64,000 nucleotides of DNA from Aptenodytes patagonicus (Eukaryota > Chordata > Aves > Sphenisciformes > Spheniscidae): NCBI RefSeq assembly GCF_965638725.1, contig NC_134949.1, positions 15,808,951 to 15,872,950 of the forward strand, written 5' to 3'. The notes under the pieces are model-generated. The model was not told where the DNA came from and made no database searches. It saw nothing but the letters and a program-made list of their open reading frames with translations. Numbering within the stretch: the first letter of the stretch is position 1; each line of letters starts with the position of its first letter. A program made the position numbers and the translations under genes. This document shows positions 61,401 to 64,000 of the stretch, piece after piece.

Positions 61401-62029
61401 GTCTACATGCGAAGAGCAGGGATTTAGCCCTGCAGGAACTGCAGCCCCTGAAACCTCAGCTGAAGGTTGCCACTAGCACTTGCCTGCGATTTAGGATGTA
61501 CGGGACATAATCTGCCATTCCAAGACATCTGTTTGTAAAGAAACAAAGACACTTTGTGTACAGATGTTCCTTCTTCCTGAAGACCTTTCCATTTGCCAAA
61601 TGAAAACTGATACCATGGCCAATTTTTTTTAAGAAGAAAAATCCTTGCTACTATATGCTTTAGCTAATGATCTTCTAGAACACAACCACCAGAGAGAGAC
61701 ACCAACACAAATCCCAGCTTCAGTATGACTCCTTCTGCAGCCTCATTGGAGTTCAAACACAACTCAAGCCACAAGTCACGACTCAGCCTTCCTGCGCGAC
61801 TTCAGCAGCAGTTAATAATGGTTGATAGTTCCAAAAAATCAGGCAAAACAGCTGAGTCAAAGCCCAAATCCCAAATATCAAATAGATGTGAAAGACTATG
61901 AGATCTCTTATTTCCTTGTGTTTTGGGGTTTGGGGTAAGGCTGTGGCTTCCTTACCTTGAAGGTCATAATGAGATGAGTGAAATGAAACTCGGCCTCCAG
62001 GTTCAGCTGGATAGTCACGTTTTCCAAAC
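22269..62029 (-). CDS. LAMB1: Laminin subunit beta-1, 30 of about 34 coding exons, 5' end outside the window
   Basis: The joined exons give 5015 coding bases, 1670 complete residues plus stop, matching human laminin beta-1 from about residue 117 to its end at 1786. Laminin beta-1 pairs with alpha and gamma chains in a secreted heterotrimer of basement membranes. Domains in order: most of the LN polymerisation domain (61956-58154), LEa repeats (58154-51142), the LF/domain IV module (51142-46581), LEb repeats (46421-33258), coiled coil II, the Cys-rich beta knob (27633-27836) and coiled coil I ending in YSTCL. The penultimate Cys bonds to the gamma chain. Every exon junction keeps phase and no stop interrupts it. 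Identity as beta-1 rather than beta-2 or beta-4 rests on close residue match and on DLD as neighbour. Signal peptide and first LN exons lie past 64000. Confidence 0.97.
22406..23286 (-). other. LAMB1: LAMB1 last intron
   Basis: 881 bases. It contains an 18-base C run (G in the transcript) at 23185-23202, 84 bases after the donor. Otherwise it is unique. Confidence 0.8.
23185..23202 (-). repeat. Poly-C tract (poly-G in the LAMB1 transcript)
   Basis: Eighteen consecutive C on the + strand, the longest G/C homopolymer in the window. Confidence 0.92.
23287..23446 (-). CDS. LAMB1: LAMB1 exon, coiled coil I
   Basis: 160 bases encoding [39 protein letters not shown] and [13 protein letters not shown]. 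The acceptor side (…ggaacag) has almost no pyrimidine tract, and the intron is open in frame for about 11 codons upstream. The boundary is fixed by phase and by the human junction. Confidence 0.9.
23447..24744 (-). other. LAMB1: LAMB1 intron
   Basis: 1298 bases of unique sequence. Nothing beyond splice signals is recognised. Confidence 0.75.
24745..24921 (-). CDS. LAMB1: LAMB1 exon, coiled coil I
   Basis: 177 bases (59 codons) encoding [38 protein letters not shown] and the end [10 protein letters not shown]. It contains a potential N-glycosylation site NAT. Confidence 0.96.
24922..25762 (-). other. LAMB1: LAMB1 intron
   Basis: 841 bases, with a T run at about 25551-25567. No gene is recognised. 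Confidence 0.75.
25763..25904 (-). CDS. LAMB1: LAMB1 exon, coiled coil I
   Basis: 142 bases encoding [40 protein letters not shown] and TQDLLTS. Heptad-rich and close to the human residues. Confidence 0.97.
26123..26330 (-). CDS. LAMB1: LAMB1 exon, coiled coil I
   Basis: 208 bases encoding [40 protein letters not shown] and the end [11 protein letters not shown]. Strongly conserved with human. Confidence 0.97.
26331..27091 (-). other. LAMB1: LAMB1 intron
   Basis: 761 bases of unique sequence; a frame of 104 codons at 26495-26809 on the other strand is not recognised and is taken as chance. Confidence 0.7.
27092..27236 (-). CDS. LAMB1: LAMB1 exon, coiled coil I
   Basis: 145 bases encoding [38 protein letters not shown] and [10 protein letters not shown]. 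Donor is GTAAAA after a split Gln codon. Confidence 0.96.
27633..27836 (-). CDS. LAMB1: LAMB1 exon, beta-knob Cys-rich domain
   Basis: 204 bases (68 codons) opening with [17 protein letters not shown] and containing [18 protein letters not shown]. The eight cysteines match the short disulfide module that interrupts the beta-chain coiled coil, found only in laminin beta chains. Confidence 0.97.
27837..29887 (-). other. LAMB1: LAMB1 intron
   Basis: 2051 bases. Short A and T runs and several chance frames of up to 132 codons; no gene or CR1 copy is recognised. Confidence 0.7.
29888..30129 (-). CDS. LAMB1: LAMB1 exon, coiled coil II
   Basis: 242 bases encoding [40 protein letters not shown] and [20 protein letters not shown]. 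Potential N-glycosylation site NAS. Confidence 0.97.
30130..31377 (-). other. LAMB1: LAMB1 intron
   Basis: 1248 bases of unique sequence with short A runs. A 130-codon frame at 30617-31009 on the opposite strand matches nothing known. Confidence 0.7.
31378..31562 (-). CDS. LAMB1: LAMB1 exon, coiled coil II
   Basis: 185 bases encoding [37 protein letters not shown] and [18 protein letters not shown]. Less like human at its start than the flanking exons. Confidence 0.96.
31563..33257 (-). other. LAMB1: LAMB1 intron
   Basis: 1695 bases. A short (AC)7 run lies at 32789-32802 and a G-rich stretch near 32009-32021. No gene is recognised. Confidence 0.75.
33258..33627 (-). CDS. LAMB1: LAMB1 exon, last LE repeat and start of coiled coil II
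   Basis: 370 bases, the largest exon. It encodes [39 protein letters not shown] and [20 protein letters not shown], then the coil up to [12 protein letters not shown]. The HQC motif marks the start of the trimeric coiled coil. Confidence 0.97.
34228..34310 (+). mobile_element. Probable diverged CR1 fragment
   Basis: The segment 'gcggtggagctccctaccac', followed by an 'acaccatgggtgctaaaagc' block and 'catgacaaatttatgg', resembles the CR1 region shortly before the 3' end in sense orientation. It is short and degraded, with no terminal octamers visible, so the call is tentative. Confidence 0.55.
40166..40321. repeat. 80-bp tandem duplication
   Basis: Two head-to-tail copies with an 80-base period start at 40166 and 40246. 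Over the first 76 bases they differ at one place (A at 40222, G at 40302); the end differs where copy 1 has a G run. The near-identity points to a recent duplication. Confidence 0.95.
43291..43387 (-). CDS. LAMB1: LAMB1 exon, LEb repeat
   Basis: 97 bases encoding [19 protein letters not shown] and [13 protein letters not shown]. Cys spacing is that of a laminin EGF-like module. Confidence 0.97.
43489..43706 (-). CDS. LAMB1: LAMB1 exon, LEb repeats
   Basis: 218 bases encoding [37 protein letters not shown] and [19 protein letters not shown]. It has one residue more than human at EGSESC. Third codon positions are almost all G or C. Confidence 0.97.
43707..44579 (-). other. LAMB1: LAMB1 intron
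   Basis: 873 bases, GC-rich, with a 15-base C run (G in the transcript) at 44324-44338. The long + strand frame here is antisense to the neighbouring exon and intron and is not a gene. Confidence 0.8.
44324..44338 (-). repeat. Poly-C tract (poly-G in the LAMB1 transcript)
   Basis: Fifteen consecutive C on the + strand, about 240 bases after the donor of the exon at 44580-44804. Confidence 0.92.
44580..44804 (-). CDS. LAMB1: LAMB1 exon, LEb repeats (carries SR of YIGSR)
   Basis: 225 bases encoding [38 protein letters not shown] and [16 protein letters not shown]. The exon starts with the last two bases of the Gly codon of YIGSR. Only the acceptor ending at 44805 keeps phase. Confidence 0.96.
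44805..45284 (-). other. LAMB1: LAMB1 intron splitting YIGSR
   Basis: 480 bases of GC-rich unique sequence with a short G run near 44906. No gene is recognised. Confidence 0.8.
45285..45448 (-). CDS. LAMB1: LAMB1 exon, LEb repeat (carries YIG of YIGSR)
   Basis: 164 bases encoding [36 protein letters not shown] and [18 protein letters not shown]. Human has PDSGR where this has PESGR, and CDPGYIGSR where this has CSVGYIGSR. Confidence 0.97.
45449..45949 (-). other. LAMB1: LAMB1 intron
   Basis: 501 bases. Nothing recognised; the 331-codon frame on the + strand across 45456-46451 is antisense to LE exons. Confidence 0.75.
45950..46181 (-). CDS. LAMB1: LAMB1 exon, LEb repeats
   Basis: 232 bases encoding [40 protein letters not shown] and [18 protein letters not shown]. 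Strongly GC-biased codons. Confidence 0.97.
46278..46421 (-). CDS. LAMB1: LAMB1 exon, first LEb repeat
   Basis: 144 bases encoding [39 protein letters not shown] and GFGPSGCR. Donor is GTACGT. The intron to the next exon (46182-46277) is only 96 bases. Confidence 0.97.
46581..46785 (-). CDS. LAMB1: LAMB1 exon, end of LF domain
   Basis: 205 bases encoding [39 protein letters not shown] and [17 protein letters not shown]. Donor GTACGT gives a Ser codon at the junction where human has Ala. Confidence 0.96.
46786..47307 (-). other. LAMB1: LAMB1 intron
   Basis: 522 bases of unique AT-rich sequence. Confidence 0.75.
47308..47431 (-). CDS. LAMB1: LAMB1 exon, LF domain
   Basis: 124 bases encoding [37 protein letters not shown] and LIDS. 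It holds a potential N-glycosylation site NYT. With the Arg codon split across the junction it completes RYVVLPR. Confidence 0.97.
47432..47878 (-). other. LAMB1: LAMB1 intron
   Basis: 447 bases. Nothing beyond splice signals is recognised. Confidence 0.75.
47879..48006 (-). CDS. LAMB1: LAMB1 exon, LF domain
   Basis: 128 bases encoding [40 protein letters not shown] and GS. Confidence 0.97.
48007..48922 (-). other. LAMB1: LAMB1 intron with a CR1 insertion
   Basis: 916 bases. A short CR1 copy lies at about 48575-48673; the rest is unique. Confidence 0.8.
48575..48673 (+). mobile_element. CR1 LINE, short 3'-end copy
   Basis: Reads on the + strand as the CR1 3' end: 'ggttggactagatgaccttt', 'aaaggtcccttccaaccca' and terminal octamers 'attctatgattctatga'. 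It is antisense to LAMB1. The terminal octamers are intact, so this copy is younger than the one in DLD intron 3. Confidence 0.95.
48923..49081 (-). CDS. LAMB1: LAMB1 exon, LF domain
   Basis: 159 bases (53 codons) encoding [40 protein letters not shown] and [13 protein letters not shown]. Confidence 0.97.
49082..51141 (-). other. LAMB1: LAMB1 intron
   Basis: 2060 bases, with an alternating purine-pyrimidine TA/CA stretch at about 49855-49879. A 171-codon frame at 50066-50581 on the opposite strand is not recognised. Confidence 0.7.
51142..51277 (-). CDS. LAMB1: LAMB1 exon, LEa repeat 5 into LF domain
   Basis: 136 bases encoding [39 protein letters not shown] and EASLGP. Confidence 0.97.
51278..53789 (-). 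other. LAMB1: LAMB1 intron
   Basis: 2512 bases, with a 24-base A run at 53039-53062. GC-moderate frames of up to 156 codons at 52.3-52.8 kb occur in several frames at once and look like chance. No gene or CR1 copy is recognised. Confidence 0.7.
53039..53062 (+). repeat. Poly-A run
   Basis: Twenty-four consecutive A. No retrogene body or target-site duplication is evident beside it. Confidence 0.9.
53790..53869 (-). CDS. LAMB1: LAMB1 exon, LEa repeats 4-5
   Basis: 80 bases encoding [19 protein letters not shown] and QGGALNN. Confidence 0.96.
53870..54864 (-). other. LAMB1: LAMB1 intron
   Basis: 995 bases of unique sequence. No gene is recognised. Confidence 0.7.
54865..54977 (-). CDS. LAMB1: LAMB1 exon, LEa repeat 4
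   Basis: 113 bases encoding [20 protein letters not shown] and [17 protein letters not shown]. Confidence 0.97.
54978..55393 (-). other. LAMB1: LAMB1 intron
   Basis: 416 bases of unique sequence; nothing recognised. Confidence 0.75.
55394..55573 (-). CDS. LAMB1: LAMB1 exon, LEa repeat 3
   Basis: 180 bases encoding [39 protein letters not shown] and [16 protein letters not shown]. Joined to the exon before it, it reads CEPCNCDP, where human has CERCTCDP. Confidence 0.97.
55574..56167 (-). other. LAMB1: LAMB1 intron with a CR1 insertion
   Basis: 594 bases, of which about 220 are a CR1 copy (55690-55911). Confidence 0.8.
55690..55911 (+). mobile_element. CR1 LINE, 3'-end copy
   Basis: Reads on the + strand as the CR1 3' region: 'aacaggctgcccagggaagt', 'ccctggacatatttaaaaga', 'ggttggactcgatgatctta' and the end 'ttccaacc...gattctgtgatt'. 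It is 5'-truncated, lies antisense to LAMB1 and belongs to a different CR1 subfamily from the copy at 48575. Confidence 0.95.
56168..56356 (-). CDS. LAMB1: LAMB1 exon, LEa repeat 2
   Basis: 189 bases encoding [40 protein letters not shown] and [15 protein letters not shown]-glycosylation site NTS. The 176-base intron upstream is 56357-56532. Confidence 0.97.
56533..56653 (-). CDS. LAMB1: LAMB1 exon, LEa repeat 1
   Basis: 121 bases encoding [19 protein letters not shown] and [20 protein letters not shown]. Confidence 0.97.
56654..57951 (-). other. LAMB1: LAMB1 intron
   Basis: 1298 bases with an A-rich tract at about 56661-56685. Otherwise it is unique with no recognised gene. Confidence 0.75.
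57952..58154 (-). CDS. LAMB1: LAMB1 exon, end of LN domain and start of LE1
   Basis: 203 bases encoding [38 protein letters not shown] and [20 protein letters not shown]. The LN domain ends at VVRG. Confidence 0.97.
58155..59651 (-). other. LAMB1: LAMB1 intron
   Basis: 1497 bases of AT-rich unique sequence with short A runs. Confidence 0.75.
59652..59715 (-). CDS. LAMB1: LAMB1 exon, LN domain
   Basis: 64 bases encoding [19 protein letters not shown] and IQ. The intron to its 5' side (59716-59823) is only 108 bases. Confidence 0.97.
59824..60012 (-). CDS. LAMB1: LAMB1 exon, LN domain
   Basis: 189 bases (63 codons) encoding [39 protein letters not shown] and [12 protein letters not shown]. 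The donor is GTCAGA, with C at +3, weaker than the consensus. Phase and the human junction support it. Confidence 0.96.
60013..61955 (-). other. LAMB1: LAMB1 intron
   Basis: 1943 bases of unique sequence. No gene or CR1 copy is recognised. Confidence 0.75.
61956..62029 (-). CDS. LAMB1: LAMB1 exon, LN domain (most 5' exon in the window)
   Basis: 74 bases: two bases completing a Gly codon, then [20 protein letters not shown] and MTFK. Corresponds to human residues from about 117 and, by count from the 3' end, to exon 5 of the 34-exon human gene. Confidence 0.96.
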
Positions 62030-64000
62030 CTGCAGGGGCAGAGAAAAGAAGCTGTGCAGCAAACAAGGACACCCGCCAGCCTCTACATCTAAAATTTGCC
62101 AAAGCTCTTCACTCCGGTGACGCAGGGACTCTTTTTCTTTGCCACTTGGCTCTGCTGTCAAAAAGGGACATGAGGGTTAGTGCGTTACCGAGGTATGGGG
62201 GAGACACCAAGAACCTCCTGAAGAGTGTATCGCACATGGGATTCCTGTGCATCATCTGTGCCAAACACGTTACACCCAAAGCATGAGCCTGCACTGCCAT
62301 TATTTTAGACTGCGTAACATGGCTAACATCACTAGATGTAGGGTAAGGATGGGGACTGCTATGGGCTGGATCCTGGCACCAAAGCGCCCAGTGGCTGGTA
62401 CAACTGAGGATGCTGAGCCCAGACCTGCGTGGTGACCTCAGGCTGTCCTCACACACTGCAGCCCATCTGGCAGCAACAGAGCCGCGAGCTTCTGCAGCCC
62501 TAACACTCCAAATCTCACCGATGGCTGGTAGGGGCCGTTTCCCACCTTTCTTTGCTCACTCTGGACTCTCCTGTCCATTCGGACACAGGAACAGTTCCTT
62601 TACAACCTGGTTTTGAAATACTCCTAAAGCAACTATCACAGCCGTGCTTTGCAATGTGAGGGCTAGGAAACCTTTGGCAAGCGAAAGGTTTTCCAAACTC
62701 TGTTGTACAACTACCTACAGCCAAGGACACTACACAAAAAGGAAGAAAAACAGTTACAAATACTATTTTTTCATGTGAAAAGATCTCTCAAAACAGCTGG
62801 ATACTAATTATACTGTAGTTAAAAATTAAAAAAAAAAAAAAAAAAATCAAGATTTACGGAGAGAAGGGGTAAGAAATGAAAATAATAAACCAATAAAGTG
62901 CTTAACTTTTCGACCAGCTGTAACTTAATGTGGAACGTGCAGCAATGGTCCCTTCTGCTGTATGCCTGAATAGAAGAAAACATGAATTGGACAGAAAGAA
63001 TCATTTGTTTTTTATTGTTGAAGGACATTTTCATGACCTTATGAGCTAAGAACTTTTCTGTGTGAATGCTGCCAAGCCTGTTGCAAAAAACATGAATTAT
63101 TTGGAATGCTAGAAGAGAGCTGCCGGAGACAAGCAGCTTGCTAGTCTGATCTAAATGGTTAAAAAGGATTTAGTGAAAACCTTTCTTCATCGGGCAGCAG
63201 AAATGTTACAAATATTACCATTTTATTTTAATATACAGTAAGACAGCTACTGCCAATGCATTTGCAGAAGTCCCATCCTGTCCAGCTGGCTTTAAGGCTT
63301 CAGGGCAGGACTGCTGTTTGAGAAACCTCAATGCCTTGTTTTGTGTACGAAGGCATGCCAAAAGCATAACCATAAAAGTAAAAAGTGCAGAGGAAGAGTA
63401 AAGGAAAAAAAAAAAAGAAAAAAAGCCACCAAACTAACATGCAATATTTTTTTTAACTAGCTGGCTTGTTTCTGGTATTCATTTTACTGTTTGGCATACG
63501 GGTGCAGGAATTCAGGGAGCCCAGGAGGGGGAAGGCAGTTTGCAGGGTAGGAGATGTCCCTGGCTTTGCTCTCCTGGGGTAGGAGGGCAGGGAAGCGGGA
63601 GGTCTGCGGGCGGGACGGCGGCCCCCAGCTCTGTGCCTAAACCTCCTCCTTCCACACCCTCCCTCCAGCCCAGCGGCGCGGGGAAGCCCTGCGGTGCTTC
63701 CTTGGCAGAGCCGCCTCGGGATATTTACTCCTGGAAGGCTGCTCCGCTCCCGCTGCCCAAACATGAGGGAGATCTGGAGCCAGTGTGGGAAACTTTTCTC
63801 TTTAGGAAAGGATTCTTGCAGAGTGGTGGGATGGCTCTTTCCAACACACCCAGAGGTCTGACGGGGCTTCGGCTTCGTTGTAGATTAAGGACTGTTCCAG
63901 GGCACACAAAAGCAGACAGTTTTACTCAGCATGAGTAAACCAGCATGCTCAAACAGCATGATCCTTCAAAGGGCAGTAATCACCAGGCCAGAGATAACAG
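62030..64000 (-). other. LAMB1: LAMB1 intron, running off the window
   Basis: 1971 bases without the preceding LN exon, which would end in a sequence like RLKIWWQSENG. An A run lies at about 62828-62846 and a small CpG-rich patch at about 63590-63735. Confidence 0.75.
63590..63735. promoter_or_regulatory. Small CpG-rich patch in a LAMB1 intron
   Basis: About a dozen CpG dinucleotides in roughly 150 bases, within otherwise CpG-poor intron. It could be an internal regulatory element, but no exon or known motif set is visible. Confidence 0.3.

Noticed and set aside
62030-64000. Further 5' LAMB1 exon or the LAMB1 promoter
   Set aside because: No translation resembles the preceding LN segment or a signal peptide; the CpG-rich patch at 63.6 kb lacks an exon.

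Overview
This is nuclear genomic DNA from a bird. Two multi-exon vertebrate genes with GT-AG introns fill most of it, and the interspersed repeats are all CR1 LINE fragments, the dominant retrotransposon of birds. No prokaryotic, plasmid, phage or CRISPR content is visible, and I did not find a previously undescribed gene system. The species cannot be named from the sequence alone.

Layout: 1-4800 is AT-leaning intergenic DNA holding a 5'-truncated CR1 element (about 1934-2550) and an unexplained 281-codon reading frame (2908-3753). A CpG island (about 4805-5620) is the promoter of DLD, whose complete coding sequence runs on the + strand in 14 exons from 5080 to 18996 (508 residues). It is followed by a 3' UTR of about 0.95 kb ending near a polyadenylation signal at 19923-19928. 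A 2.1-kb gap without genes follows. LAMB1 then occupies the - strand: its stop codon is at 22269-22271, and 30 coding exons extend to 62029, giving 1670 complete residues that end in the C-terminal Cys-Leu of laminin beta-1. Its first coding exons (signal peptide and N-terminal part of the LN domain, probably four exons) lie beyond position 64000.

The two genes are tail to tail (convergent). This is the arrangement known from mammalian genomes, so the region is an ordinary conserved syntenic block. DLD encodes the E3 flavoprotein of mitochondrial 2-oxoacid dehydrogenase complexes. LAMB1 encodes a secreted basement-membrane chain. They are neighbours without any known functional partnership.

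Exon boundaries were set by hand from translated similarity plus splice-site consensus. Every exon length was checked against codon phase, and both genes read through without a frameshift or internal stop. Points that merit a second look are a duplicated segment beside two perfect palindromes in DLD intron 4, long G runs on the transcribed sense of both genes shortly after 5' splice sites, a 9.7-kb intron in LAMB1 with an 80-bp tandem duplication, a GC-rich patch over the LE-repeat exons, and the state of known bioactive laminin peptides (YIGSR and RYVVLPR kept, PDSGR changed to PESGR).
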